A DNA stretch of 64,000 nt. It comes from Eutrophocola sp963925675. Its GTDB lineage: Bacteria; Pseudomonadota; Gammaproteobacteria; Pseudomonadales; Pseudohongiellaceae. A program made the translations under genes and the position numbers. Shown here piece by piece: positions 44,125-53,283 of the stretch (the first letter of the stretch is position 1; each line of letters starts with the position of its first letter). The notes below the pieces were generated by a model. It did no database searches. It saw only the letters and a list, made by a program, of their open reading frames with translations, and was not told the DNA's origin. The DNA lies in contig CAWUSW010000009.1 of assembly GCA_963925675.1 (NCBI GenBank), forward strand, positions 1 to 64,000, in the 5' to 3' direction.

Positions 44125-45429
44125 CTAGTCTGAGAAAGCCTGATAAAAAGGGCGTGTAACAATACTGTCAGTTATCCCTTGTAAACGTTGACGATAGATT
44201 TCTGATTCCCTGCTGCCATAACGTCTTATAAATTCTTCTTCTGTCAAACCGTCATAGGTACCCAGCTCTGGCATATAGCTTGATTCTGAGCCAATTACAG
44301 ACATCAGTTGCTGAAATTTCACGGCGTCATCAGCAGAACGACTGGCAAGAGTGCCGAGCATAGAGCCTGACAGGTTAGCGGCAATGTCAGTGAAACTGAA
44401 GCCGGTTCTGTACCGAGAGTCATGGACTTCCTTATACACCGACAGCACTTCGGCCATGGTGGCGCCAGCTGAGGCAGCAATGGCGGCTGAGCTCACCACA
44501 TGTCTGGCCAGATCTTCACGGGATTCGATGATTACATCCAGCCTTCGAGGTACAGGGAGTATCACGTCACTGCCAATCAGTTGAGATAATTCCAGATCGG
44601 TTAAATAAGCACTGAGCACTATAAAGACAGCGCGATTCTCTGCAATGGCATTGCTACCGCCCGCAGTATTCAGGTTGGCAAAGAGAAACAGTGGACGCAG
44701 TATGTCATTGAGAGACACTTTGTTAATCTCGGCAGGAAAAGTCGCGGTAATAGCTACCAGTTTTTCATGATAGAAAACCAGTCGTTCTGCTTCTCTGGCA
44801 CTCACAAAAACCTGTCGTGCCTGATCCTCAAGTTGTCGACGATTCTCTTCCTGCCAATCAAGCATGATAACTATCCGTTCTTCAGTGACTGACTGAAAAT
44901 GCAGGGAGTCGATAAATGCCTTGGCCAACTGAAAATTTTCATCCTGCCCCAGTTGCAAAGCGATTGCACTGCGCATTGGGGATAGTAATGCTGAAGAGAT
45001 ATTTAATGCGCCTGCATCGATACCATCAAGAATCATCGATCCATCAGTATGTTTAAAATGCAGGCTAAGGTTTAACCAGGGGTGCATTCCCAGGATGGTG
45101 GCTGGAATACTGATAGCAATACTGGCGCCATTTTCTATCAGTTTTGAGCTTATGTTGAGTGAGCTCAGATTTGGATTACTGTTTCTGATGTAGGTAATCA
45201 GGGCATTCAGCTCGTTTTCGCTTAAACGGACTTCCTGATACTCACTAGCCAGCAATTGGCGTGGATCATGATCAATCAGCAATTGCTGGATTTCATTTAC
45301 CTGGGCCAGATCCAGTGGAGGATTTGAGGGCACAGCAGGCTCACTTGCGAAAGCAAGGAGAAGCAGTATCAGCGGCAGACTGGTTAAACAAAGCAACAGA
45401 CTGCTAATTAATATGTCGAGAGTTTTCAT
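44125..45429 (-). CDS. Membrane-anchored protein of unknown function
   Basis: 434 residues. An N-terminal hydrophobic stretch (ILISSLLLCLTSLPLILLLLAFA) is a signal or anchor. The remainder is soluble and probably periplasmic: a central beta-rich part (residues 90-240) and a helical C-terminal region with VVSSAAIAASAGATMAEVL and TDIAANLSGSMLGTLASRSADD. I do not recognise a named domain. It is upstream of the DksA-like gene in the same direction. Confidence 0.75.
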   Translation of the reverse strand: MKTLDILISSLLLCLTSLPLILLLLAFASEPAVPSNPPLDLAQVNEIQQLLIDHDPRQLLASEYQEVRLSENELNALITYIRNSNPNLSSLNISSKLIENGASIAISIPATILGMHPWLNLSLHFKHTDGSMILDGIDAGALNISSALLSPMRSAIALQLGQDENFQLAKAFIDSLHFQSVTEERIVIMLDWQEENRRQLEDQARQVFVSAREAERLVFYHEKLVAITATFPAEINKVSLNDILRPLFLFANLNTAGGSNAIAENRAVFIVLSAYLTDLELSQLIGSDVILPVPRRLDVIIESREDLARHVVSSAAIAASAGATMAEVLSVYKEVHDSRYRTGFSFTDIAANLSGSMLGTLASRSADDAVKFQQLMSVIGSESSYMPELGTYDGLTEEEFIRRYGSRESEIYRQRLQGITDSIVTRPFYQAFSD

Positions 45430-45664
45430 GAAAATACGAGTATTGGCTCACAGCAGTTGAATTGTGAGATTCCTTAATTTCCCAAATATGCGTTATCATG
45501 GCGCAATCGCTGGTTCATATCCAGAAATACAGTTGCGTAATACCAGCAGTATCAACAATTTACGACAAATATTAAGACAAATAGCGCTGGCTCTAACAAG
45601 ACAGGCAGCCACACGAATTCAAATGCGTTTTCGAAAGATAAAAACAGACGCAAGAGGCAAAAGT

Positions 45665-45724
45665 GTTGAAACTAATGTTAAAACTAATGTTAAAACTAAT
45701 GTTAAAACAAATGTTAAAACAAGA
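45665..45724. repeat. Five tandem 12-bp repeats (GTTAAAACTAAT)
   Basis: Units at 45665, 45677, 45689, 45701 and 45713; the outer ones carry one to three changes. The run ends 22 bp before the lipoprotein ATG, so it is in its leader. Because 12 is a multiple of three, an artefactual open frame passes through it. Confidence 0.9.
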
Positions 45725-45746
45725 GGTAAAAAAAGAGGTGAACTTT

Positions 45747-46367
45747 ATGCGTGTGGTCCCAAAAGCAGGTCTGGTCATTCTCGCTCTTCTATGCATTGCG
45801 TCATGCAGTAGCACAAGTTCACAGATCACCTATACACCGGGCTCTGGCACCGATTCTACATCTGGAGCAGAATCTCAGCAGGTTATGAAAGAGCAGGGCG
45901 CTTCAGCACAAAAGCAGGCTGAGGAACGGGAACGCGAGGCTGAAGAAGCCCTTGCGGCTGAATCCCGAGAAGCTGAAAGGCAAGCGCAATTGGCGGCCCA
46001 GAGACAAGCCGAGGAAGCCGCGCGTCAGGAGGCGGATAGACAGCGGGAACTTACTGTCCGCAGGGCTGCCGAGCAGGCACGGTTTGTTCAGGCACAACAG
46101 GCGCGAATTGACCAATTACGCTCTCAAATAGCTGACAATGAAGCAAGCACAAATAATCTTGATGCAGCAAACACGGTGTTGCGTCAGGCGATAGCGGCCG
46201 CAGAGCAATTAACTGATGCTCTGGCAGCAGAAGATGAAAAATACAATAGCACTGACCCGGTCAGTGGAGCGCCTCTGGAAGAACTGGCGTCAGCCAGGTT
46301 GGAAAGGCTGTCTGAAGAAGTGGACGTTCTCAGTGATCAGGTAGAAGCCCTGATGGCACAGCCCTGA
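45747..46367 (+). CDS. Coiled-coil lipoprotein
   Basis: 206 residues from ATG 45747, preceded by AGAGGTG. The signal peptide ends at the lipobox CIASC, with the lipidated Cys near residue 20. Residues 60-150 are a long Glu/Ala/Arg/Gln-rich coiled coil (EEREREAEEALAAESREAER and on), and a second coil ends the protein. It may span the periplasm in the manner of TolA-like or Lpp-like rods. No specific family is recognised. Extending the frame to 45663 would translate the 12-bp repeats and is rejected. Confidence 0.75.
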   Translation: MRVVPKAGLVILALLCIASCSSTSSQITYTPGSGTDSTSGAESQQVMKEQGASAQKQAEEREREAEEALAAESREAERQAQLAAQRQAEEAARQEADRQRELTVRRAAEQARFVQAQQARIDQLRSQIADNEASTNNLDAANTVLRQAIAAAEQLTDALAAEDEKYNSTDPVSGAPLEELASARLERLSEEVDVLSDQVEALMAQP

Positions 46368-46422
46368 AGGCCAGGAAAGAAGCTTAAATTAGGTGCAAGA
46401 GGGGCAAAAAGGAGATGTATCC

Positions 46423-46620
46423 TTGAGTAGCAAAGATTCCCCAGGAGAGGTTGTCGCACTGCCTGAAGCCAGTGTTATAGCGGATAAGCGTCGGGAAGCC
46501 AGGCGGGAGGCCAAGGCCTCAAGCCTGAAGCAGCGATTTTCCAGCGCTCGCAACGGGGCAGAGTCCAAAAGCAGGGCCGCAGAAAGATTAAAGAAGCTGT
46601 TTAAACAGCCTGATTCCTGA
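46423..46620 (+). CDS. Small basic protein, unknown
   Basis: 65 residues from TTG 46423, with GGAG nine bases upstream; GTG 46393 is an alternative. It is rich in Arg, Lys, Ala and Ser (KRREARREAKASSLKQRF; SRAAERLKKLFKQPDS) and predicted helical. It follows the coiled-coil lipoprotein on the same strand by about 55 bp. No family is known to me. Confidence 0.5.
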   Translation: MSSKDSPGEVVALPEASVIADKRREARREAKASSLKQRFSSARNGAESKSRAAERLKKLFKQPDS

Positions 46621-46794
46621 TCTTTAAAACCTTCTTCATTCGCTCAGCGAATCCTATCGGTGAAAAGCCTTTCTTAAATGCTCAATGTCCCTTTGTTTGT
46701 GGTCTTTGTTATGTTAAAGTGCGCGGTTTTTTACAACCTGAAAAATAATTTTAAACAACCATAAATAACCTTAAGAGTTAAGGGAGAGACCGGA

Positions 46795-48942
46795 ATGCCT
46801 GGTGCCGTAAGTATAATTATCCTGCTGTCTTTATTTGGTATTGCTGTTGCTTTTTTCTACATGAAAAAAGTCATTGATATCCCTATCGATCTGGGACTGG
46901 AAAAAGAAGAAAGTGACAAACTAAAAGCCATTCATGGTGCGATTGCCGAAGGGGCGATGGCATTTTTGAAACAGGAATACAAAGTACTGACAATTTTTAT
47001 GATTGGCTTTGCTATTGTAATAGCCCTGTTAATTGACGATCACCACACTGAAAATATCAGTGAAGGTATCTACACTGCTGGCTCATTTCTGTTTGGCGCC
47101 TTGATTTCAATTGTTTCCGGTTACATTGGTATGAAAGTAGCCACAGCCGGTAACGCACGTACCACCGTATCTGCGCGTAATAATATCGGTGATGCTTTCC
47201 GTGTAGCGCTTAACTCAGGTGCTGTGATGGGCTTTTCCCTGGTGGGACTGGCGTCTTTGGGCTTGATTCTGATTTTCTTGTTCATGAGTGCTGTCTTGCC
47301 AGATGACATTCCTAACAATGTGCTGATGGAAATCATTGCTGGCTTTGGCCTTGGTGGCTCTTCTATTGCTCTATTTGCCCGTGTTGGCGGTGGTATTTTT
47401 ACCAAAGCTGCTGATGTAGGCGCCGACCTGGTAGGTAAGGTTGAAAAGGGTATTCCGGAAGATGATCCACGCAACCCCGCAGTAATTGCTGATAACGTTG
47501 GTGACAACGTGGGTGACGTAGCTGGTATGGGTGCTGACCTGTTTGGTTCCTGTGCTGAAAGCACCTGCGCCGCACTGGTGATTAGTGCCCTGGCTTTTGC
47601 CAATGACCTTAATGCCATGCTCTACCCAATTATGATCACGGCTGTCGGTATTCCCATCAGTCTGTTAACCAAAGTATTGGTGAATGTTCATACTGAAGAG
47701 CAGGTTGCTCCGGCATTGAAAAGATTGCTGATGATTTCCAGTGCCTTGATGGCTGTTGCGATGTATTTCGTTACCGCTGCCATGATCCCGGAAACGTTCA
47801 TCATTAATGACAATCAATACACTTCAATGGGCGTTTACTATTGCTTCCTGTCTGGCCTGATTTCCGGTCTGGCGGTAGGCCTGCTGACCGAGTACTACAC
47901 TTCGGATCAGTATCAGCCTGTTAAAGATATTGCCAAGTCTTGTGAAACCGGTGCTGCGACCAATATTATTTTCGGTCTGGCTCTGGGATATAAAAGCACA
48001 GTGCTCCCTTATATTGCGATTGCCATCAGCATTTTTGTTTCCTGGCAGTTGGCTGACATGTACGGTATTGCTATTGCTTCACTGGGTATGTTGGGCACAC
48101 TGGTTATAGCACTTTCTATTGACGCTTATGGCCCGGTGGCTGATAACGCCGGTGGTATTGCTGAAATGGTTGGTCTGGATAAAGAAGTACGGCGACGTAC
48201 TGATATTCTCGATTCAGCGGGTAACACAACCGCGGCTATTGGTAAGGGCTTTGCTATTGGCGCGGCTATTCTGACTTCACTGGCACTGTTTGGTGCATTC
48301 CTGACTCATTCCCAGAACCTGATGCGTGAGTTGCCGGAATTTGGTGCTGATTACAACCTGATCAATAGCATTACCTTGCTTGATCCTGTTGTGTTCACCA
48401 GCCTGTTTCTCGGTGCAGTTCTGCCATTCCTGTTCTCTGCAATGACCATGAAATCTGTAGGTGCTGCTGCCTTTGACATGATTGAAGAAGTACGCCGTCA
48501 GTTCAGAGAGATTCCAGGCATTATGGAAGGCCAGGGTCGTCCCCAGTATGGCGAATGTGTAGCAATTTCTACCAAAGCCGCGTTACGTGAAATGATTGCT
48601 CCTGGCGTCCTTATTATGGGTTCTCCTCTGGTAGTCGGATTCTTGTTTGGTGTTGAGTCTGTTGCTGGAATGCTGGCAGGATCTCTGGTCACTGGTGGTG
48701 TACTGGCGATTGCCTCTTCCAACTCAGGCGGTGCCTGGGACAATGCGAAGAAATACATTGAAGCCGGTAATCTCGGCGGTAAAGGCTCTGAAGAGCACAA
48801 AGCCGCTGTTGTTGGTGATACTGTAGGTGATCCATTGAAAGATACTTCAGGTCCATCTCTGAATATCCTGATTAAACTATCTGCCATCTTGAGCCTGGTG
48901 TTCGCGCCATTCTTTGTAAACTATGGTGGTATTCTTCTGTAA
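46795..48942 (+). CDS. hppA: Membrane-bound pyrophosphatase (ion-pumping)
   Basis: 715 residues with about 16 membrane helices. Pyrophosphate-binding motifs are DVGADLVGKVEKGIPEDDPR and DNVGDNVGDVAGMGADLFGS, with a C-terminal copy in GDTVGDPLKDTSGPSLN. It couples pyrophosphate hydrolysis to export of H+ or Na+. GNTTAAIGKGFAIG (about 476-489) has Ala where potassium-independent enzymes have Lys, so potassium dependence is predicted. Whether H+ or Na+ is pumped cannot be settled here. GGGAGAG precedes ATG 46795 and a terminator follows. Confidence 0.97.
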   Translation: MPGAVSIIILLSLFGIAVAFFYMKKVIDIPIDLGLEKEESDKLKAIHGAIAEGAMAFLKQEYKVLTIFMIGFAIVIALLIDDHHTENISEGIYTAGSFLFGALISIVSGYIGMKVATAGNARTTVSARNNIGDAFRVALNSGAVMGFSLVGLASLGLILIFLFMSAVLPDDIPNNVLMEIIAGFGLGGSSIALFARVGGGIFTKAADVGADLVGKVEKGIPEDDPRNPAVIADNVGDNVGDVAGMGADLFGSCAESTCAALVISALAFANDLNAMLYPIMITAVGIPISLLTKVLVNVHTEEQVAPALKRLLMISSALMAVAMYFVTAAMIPETFIINDNQYTSMGVYYCFLSGLISGLAVGLLTEYYTSDQYQPVKDIAKSCETGAATNIIFGLALGYKSTVLPYIAIAISIFVSWQLADMYGIAIASLGMLGTLVIALSIDAYGPVADNAGGIAEMVGLDKEVRRRTDILDSAGNTTAAIGKGFAIGAAILTSLALFGAFLTHSQNLMRELPEFGADYNLINSITLLDPVVFTSLFLGAVLPFLFSAMTMKSVGAAAFDMIEEVRRQFREIPGIMEGQGRPQYGECVAISTKAALREMIAPGVLIMGSPLVVGFLFGVESVAGMLAGSLVTGGVLAIASSNSGGAWDNAKKYIEAGNLGGKGSEEHKAAVVGDTVGDPLKDTSGPSLNILIKLSAILSLVFAPFFVNYGGILL

Positions 48943-48964
48943 GCGTTAGTTTTGCTTCAGAAAT

Positions 48965-48992
48965 AAAAAAGGGGGCTTAGCCCCCTTTTTTT
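48965..48992 (+). terminator. Rho-independent terminator after hppA
   Basis: A run of A, then GGGGG-CTTAG-CCCCC, then seven T. A compact GC stem and T tract 23 bp after the hppA stop. Confidence 0.95.
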
Positions 48993-49006
48993 CGAATTTT
49001 TTAAAA

Positions 49007-49140
49007 TGGGGTCAGAACAGGTTTCTTATATTAAGAAATATCATTGATCGAAAATATTACTTTTCACGAAACACAATTTGAATTCTAATAATTTTTCTAG
49101 TTATCTAATTCCTTAATATAAGAAACCTGTTCTGACCCCA
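49007..49140. mobile_element. 134-bp element with perfect 29-bp terminal inverted repeats
   Basis: The left end 49007-49035 (starting TGGGGTCAGAACAGG) and right end 49112-49140 are exact reverse complements. The 76 bp between are AT-rich with no gene. The G-rich ends beginning TGGGGTCAGA resemble the inverted repeats that flank REP-associated or MITE-like elements in marine gammaproteobacteria (recalled, not searched). It sits 21 bp before apbC and so forms part of its leader or promoter. Perfect arms suggest recent arrival or selection for structure. Confidence 0.75.
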
Positions 49141-49161
49141 ATAATTAAACGGAAAAATGTC

Positions 49162-50013
49162 ATGAGTAATGGACAATCAATTCATCCGAAACCGAGTTCC
49201 AATCTTAGTCAGGTAAAAAATATAGTGGTTGTTGCCTCTGGCAAAGGCGGAGTAGGGAAATCTACCACTGCTGTAAACCTTGCCCTGGCAATGGCCAGAC
49301 AGGGGCATAAAGTAGGATTGTTTGACGCTGATATTTATGGTCCCAGCCAGCCGATGATGTTGGGTATTGCGCCGGGCACGCGGCCGGAAATTATCGATGG
49401 CAAAGTGATGAAGCCTGTAGAGGTTCATGGCATCAAATGTAATTCAGTGGGTTTGCTTGTCGATGAAAATCAGGCCATGGTCTGGAGAGGTCCCATGGTA
49501 GTGGGTGCCTTTAATCAGATTCTCAATGATACTCTTTGGGGTGATCTGGATTTTCTTATTGTGGATATGCCGCCAGGTACAGGGGATATTCAGCTTAGCC
49601 TTTCGCAGTCAGTTCCGGTATCCGGAGCGGTCATTGTCACTACGCCTCAGGATGTTGCATTGCTGGATGCGAAACGGGGTATTGAGATGTTCCGTAAAGT
49701 GGAAATTCCTATCCTTGGTATCGTGGAAAATATGAGTATTCATGTATGTAGCGAATGTGGTCACAGTGAGCATATTTTTGGTGCTGGAGGCGCGAATCGT
49801 ATAGCGCAAAATTATGACGTTCCCCTGTTAGGTCATTTACCGCTGGATGTAAAAATTCGCGAGCAATGTGATGAAGGAAAGCCGGCGGTAGCCAGTGATC
49901 CAAATAGTAAGGTAAGTGAAATTTACTTCCAGATTGCGACCAGGGTTGCTGAACAACTCGCCCTTGCAGGCGGAGCAAAAGCAATGCCGAATATCTCTAT
50001 TAGCGATGACTAA
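49162..50013 (+). CDS. apbC: Iron-sulfur cluster carrier ApbC/Mrp
   Basis: A P-loop ATPase that carries and delivers Fe-S clusters. 283 residues. Deviant Walker A GKGGVGKSTTAVNLA, DADIYGPSQP, DMPPGTGDIQLSL, and HVCSECGHSEHIFGAGG with the cluster-binding C-x2-C. The N-terminal DUF59 domain found in E. coli Mrp (370 residues) is missing. GGAAAAATGTC precedes ATG 49162, immediately after the palindromic element. Confidence 0.95.
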   Translation: MSNGQSIHPKPSSNLSQVKNIVVVASGKGGVGKSTTAVNLALAMARQGHKVGLFDADIYGPSQPMMLGIAPGTRPEIIDGKVMKPVEVHGIKCNSVGLLVDENQAMVWRGPMVVGAFNQILNDTLWGDLDFLIVDMPPGTGDIQLSLSQSVPVSGAVIVTTPQDVALLDAKRGIEMFRKVEIPILGIVENMSIHVCSECGHSEHIFGAGGANRIAQNYDVPLLGHLPLDVKIREQCDEGKPAVASDPNSKVSEIYFQIATRVAEQLALAGGAKAMPNISISDD

Positions 50014-50027
50014 TAAATAGATTGGCT

Positions 50028-50549
50028 TTAAAGGTTTGGTAATTCCCTGAGGTAAGCAAAGAGTTTTCGGGAAGCGACAGGCGGTTTATTTTCCTGTATT
50101 TCCTTGCTTACCTGTCTGATCAATTGGCGAATATGCTGAATATCCAGATCTGGACATTGTTTGATGAGCTCATCAAGGGTGGATTGGTCATCAGATAATA
50201 ATTGTTCACGAATTTTTTCCAGGCGCTGGAAACGACTTTTCTCCATCATAGCCTGCTGGCCGTCTTCATCCAGTACAGACTTTATCCACTGCACATCAAC
50301 ATTGCGCATTACTTTGCCAATAAACTGTAACTGGCGTTTTCTGGCGCCATGTTTATTGGGTAAGCGTTTATATTCATTAATGGCTTGCAGCAGGGTTTCA
50401 GTCAACTTACATTTTTCCAGCAAGTTATTTGGTATTTGGGTAAGTTTTTTGCCCAGCTCCTGTAATGCCAGCATTTCTTTTTTGCGCCGGGTTTTACTGA
50501 CTTCTTCTTCCAGTGATGGATCCAGTTCTTCTGCGTTTTGCTCAATCAT
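50028..50549 (-). CDS. darP: DarP (YjgA) 50S ribosome-associated protein
   Basis: 173 residues, highly charged. SKTRRKKEMLALQELGKKLTQIPN and KHGARKRQLQFIGKVMRNVD are family blocks. DarP helps late assembly of the 50S subunit. It lies 15 bp after mgtE on the same strand. Confidence 0.93.
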   Translation of the reverse strand: MIEQNAEELDPSLEEEVSKTRRKKEMLALQELGKKLTQIPNNLLEKCKLTETLLQAINEYKRLPNKHGARKRQLQFIGKVMRNVDVQWIKSVLDEDGQQAMMEKSRFQRLEKIREQLLSDDQSTLDELIKQCPDLDIQHIRQLIRQVSKEIQENKPPVASRKLFAYLRELPNL

Positions 50550-50564
50550 GACTTCAGTATCTGT

Positions 50565-51923
50565 TTAGTAAAAAATCGTGGCCAGGCCAAGAAAAGATAA
50601 AAATCCCACCACGTCGGTGATTGTGGTGAGGGCTACACCGCCCGCCAGGGCAGGGTCAATTTTAAGAGACTTCAACAGCATTGGCAGGTAAGCACCAGCA
50701 AGGGCAGCAGTGAGCAGATTGATAATCATGGCTCCTGCAAATATATAACCCAGCGTAATGTCGGAAAACCACAGAGCGGCAACTACGGCAGCAACCGCTG
50801 CCCACAGGATGCCGTTGAGTAAGGCTACCTTGAGCTCTCGATTCATTAGCCAGCGGGCATTGGTTTTACCAATCTGCCCAAGTGCCATACTCCTGATCAC
50901 CAGCGTCAGTGTCTGGTTGCCAGCAACCCCTCCCATGCTGGCCACTATTGTCATCAATACCGCCAGGGCAACTACCTGATCAATTGTTTCTGAAAACTGG
51001 CTGATTACTGAAGCTGCGATAAAAGCTGTGAGCAGATTAATACCCAGCCAGAGAGCCCGGCGTTTGCTGGTTTTCAATACAGGGGCAAAGGTATCTTCTT
51101 CTTCATCCAGACCAGCCATGCCCATAAGGGAGTGATCTGCATCGTCGCGGATAACATCCACCACGTCATCAATGGTAATTCTTCCCAGTAGTTTACCGTC
51201 TTCATCCACGACTGGCGCAGAGACCAGGTCCATGCGTTCAAATAATTGGGCTACTTCATTGGCACTCATGGTGACCGGAATAGCATCATAGTTGGTGATC
51301 ATTACTTCATCGACAGTGTTATTGGGATCGGAAACCAGAAGTTTGCGCAGAGGAAGAACGCCTACGAGGTGATCCTCGCGATTAACCACAATAAGCTTAT
51401 CTGTCATCAGGGGGATTTCAGTATGACGACGCAGGTAGCGAAGCACTACATCAAGCGTATGACTTGGTCGCACAGTAATCGTGTCAGTATTGAGCAGGCC
51501 ACCGGCTGTGTCTTCCTGGTAGGACAGTACCGTTTCGAGACGATTACGATCCAGCTCATCCATGGCAAGCAGAACCTGGCTTATAACCTTTTCCGGTAGT
51601 TGCTGGAGGATGTCGGCGATATCATCCGTTTCCAGACCTTCAGTCATCGAAACGACTTCCTCCGGGCTCAATTTTCCAAGAAAATCGGCCTGGATATCTT
51701 CGTTCAGGTAGTTAAGGACTTCACCTTCATTGGTTTTTTCTACTAATTGCCAGAGTACTTCTCGAGCGTTATGAGGGGAAGATTCAAGTAGATGGGCAAT
51801 AGTTGCCGCTGGTAAAGCGTTGAGCATGCGTCGGACACGTACGAAAGCACCACTATCAAGCGCTGAACCCAGCTCTTCTAGCTGTTCCTGTGTCTGAATG
51901 CTTTTGTCATTGGTTTTCAACAT
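50565..51923 (-). CDS. mgtE: Magnesium transporter MgtE
   Basis: 452 residues: an N-terminal MgtE_N domain (helical repeats, about 30-130), two CBS domains (about 140-260; TDKLIVVNREDHLVGVLPLRKLL and DEDGKLLGRITIDDVVDVI), then five membrane helices with GNQTLTLVIRSMALGQI and GGVALTTITDVVGFLSFLGLA, the pore signature. The CBS and N domains sense Mg2+ and close the channel. Downstream of the ptsO gene on the same strand. Confidence 0.95.
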   Translation of the reverse strand: MLKTNDKSIQTQEQLEELGSALDSGAFVRVRRMLNALPAATIAHLLESSPHNAREVLWQLVEKTNEGEVLNYLNEDIQADFLGKLSPEEVVSMTEGLETDDIADILQQLPEKVISQVLLAMDELDRNRLETVLSYQEDTAGGLLNTDTITVRPSHTLDVVLRYLRRHTEIPLMTDKLIVVNREDHLVGVLPLRKLLVSDPNNTVDEVMITNYDAIPVTMSANEVAQLFERMDLVSAPVVDEDGKLLGRITIDDVVDVIRDDADHSLMGMAGLDEEEDTFAPVLKTSKRRALWLGINLLTAFIAASVISQFSETIDQVVALAVLMTIVASMGGVAGNQTLTLVIRSMALGQIGKTNARWLMNRELKVALLNGILWAAVAAVVAALWFSDITLGYIFAGAMIINLLTAALAGAYLPMLLKSLKIDPALAGGVALTTITDVVGFLSFLGLATIFY

Positions 51924-52036
51924 GGAAAAAACCTACCAGTTTTACTTCAATTGTTAAGATGATCTAGCTCTATAACTGCCAGACTACAAGCCAGCTACTA
52001 TGGAACAATAATGCCCTGATCGTTTGTGGTTAAAGA

Positions 52037-52315
52037 TTATTCCAGATGAGCATCTTCTCCAAAATTATTCTCTACCAGAGTCTGAATAGCTTGCAGTACT
52101 TCAGCCTCATCATTGCCATTAATGATCAATATCAGCTCAGTACCTGGTGAGGCAGCCAATAACATGACTGATAGGATACTCTTGCCATCAACGGTTTTTT
52201 CTCCATTACTGATTTCAACAGTACTGGAAAAACTGGTGATGGTTTCTACAAGTTTTGCTGCTGCGCGAGCATGCAGGCCTGTTCTGTTTTTTATTGTTAT
52301 AGGTGATTCAATCAT
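52037..52315 (-). CDS. ptsO: HPr-like phosphocarrier NPr
   Basis: 92 residues. IKNRTGLHARAAAKLVE contains the phospho-accepting His; GKSILSVMLLAASPGTEL contains the regulatory Ser region. With PtsN it forms the nitrogen PTS relay. It is the last of the rpoN-ptsN-rapZ-ptsO series. PtsP is not in the window. Confidence 0.95.
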   Translation of the reverse strand: MIESPITIKNRTGLHARAAAKLVETITSFSSTVEISNGEKTVDGKSILSVMLLAASPGTELILIINGNDEAEVLQAIQTLVENNFGEDAHLE

Positions 52316-52352
52316 AAACTGCTTACTGTCTTTTTGATTATAATTTTATGGT

Positions 52353-53210
52353 TCAGCTGAGCTCTTTATGCCGAACCTGTACGTTTAGTTTTTCATGGGT
52401 GAAATGTGTTTTAAGTTTTTCACAAATGAAAACGGATCTGTGTTGCCCGCCAGTACAGCCAATGGCGATTGTAATATAACTTCTATTGTTGGCTTCAAAT
52501 CTGGGTAGCCAGCGCACAAGAAAGTCTTTGATATCGCTATACATTTCCTGAACTTCCTGTTGCGATTCCAGATAGTCAATAACCTCTTTGTTAAGCCCGT
52601 TCAGGCTGCGTAACTGGATTACCCAGTAGGGATTGGGCAAACATCGCACATCAAAGACTATGTCTGCATCAACAGGTACGCCATTTTTAAAACCAAAAGA
52701 CTGGAACTGTACAGCCATGCCCGCTGCATCATGTGTTGTTACGCGATTTTTGACGATATCACGAAGCTGATGCAGAGACAGTGAACTGGTATCGATTGTC
52801 AGATTTGCCAATGAGATTATTGGAGAAAGCAGCTGCTTTTCTTTTTGAATAGCCTCAAGGAGTCCAAGATCATCGCTGGTCAGTGGATGCTTGCGACGCG
52901 TTTCACTGAAACGCTTTAGCAAGGTATTGTCATCGGCATCGAGAAATATAATCTGGCGATCAATTGTACTACTATCAAGTTGTTCAAAAATGTCAGGAAA
53001 TTGTTCCAGGTCTTCTGAAATATTTCTGGCATCAATGCTTACAGCAACTTCCTGGAACTCAGGGTGTAAATCTTTACTGACTCTTTCTGTGAGGGTTCCC
53101 AGCATGCTCGCAGGTAAATTATCAACACAGTAGTAACCGATATCTTCCAATACATGGAGGCAGGTACTTTTACCTGATCCGGACCGCCCACTGATAACAA
53201 TTAGTTTCAT
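52353..53210 (-). CDS. rapZ: RNase adapter protein RapZ
   Basis: 285 residues. Walker A GRSGSGKSTCLHVLED at the start; FDVRCLPNPYW and IAIGCTGGQHRSVFICEKL in the C-terminal half. In E. coli RapZ directs RNase E to the sRNA GlmZ and so controls GlmS. Between ptsN and ptsO as usual. Confidence 0.96.
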   Translation of the reverse strand: MKLIVISGRSGSGKSTCLHVLEDIGYYCVDNLPASMLGTLTERVSKDLHPEFQEVAVSIDARNISEDLEQFPDIFEQLDSSTIDRQIIFLDADDNTLLKRFSETRRKHPLTSDDLGLLEAIQKEKQLLSPIISLANLTIDTSSLSLHQLRDIVKNRVTTHDAAGMAVQFQSFGFKNGVPVDADIVFDVRCLPNPYWVIQLRSLNGLNKEVIDYLESQQEVQEMYSDIKDFLVRWLPRFEANNRSYITIAIGCTGGQHRSVFICEKLKTHFTHEKLNVQVRHKELS

Positions 53211-53283
53211 CCATTTCTGCCGTTACTTAAAATTTTTCCCGCTGATAACAATAAGTTTTATCAATTTTTACCCTTATTAATCC

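Noticed and set aside
45464..45811. 115-codon frame through the 12-bp repeats
   Set aside because: Kept open by the repeat period (12 is divisible by three); overlaps the lipoprotein gene in another frame.
47121..47618. 165-codon minus-strand frame opposite hppA
   Set aside because: Composition reflects the Gly/Ala-rich sense protein; no independent motif.
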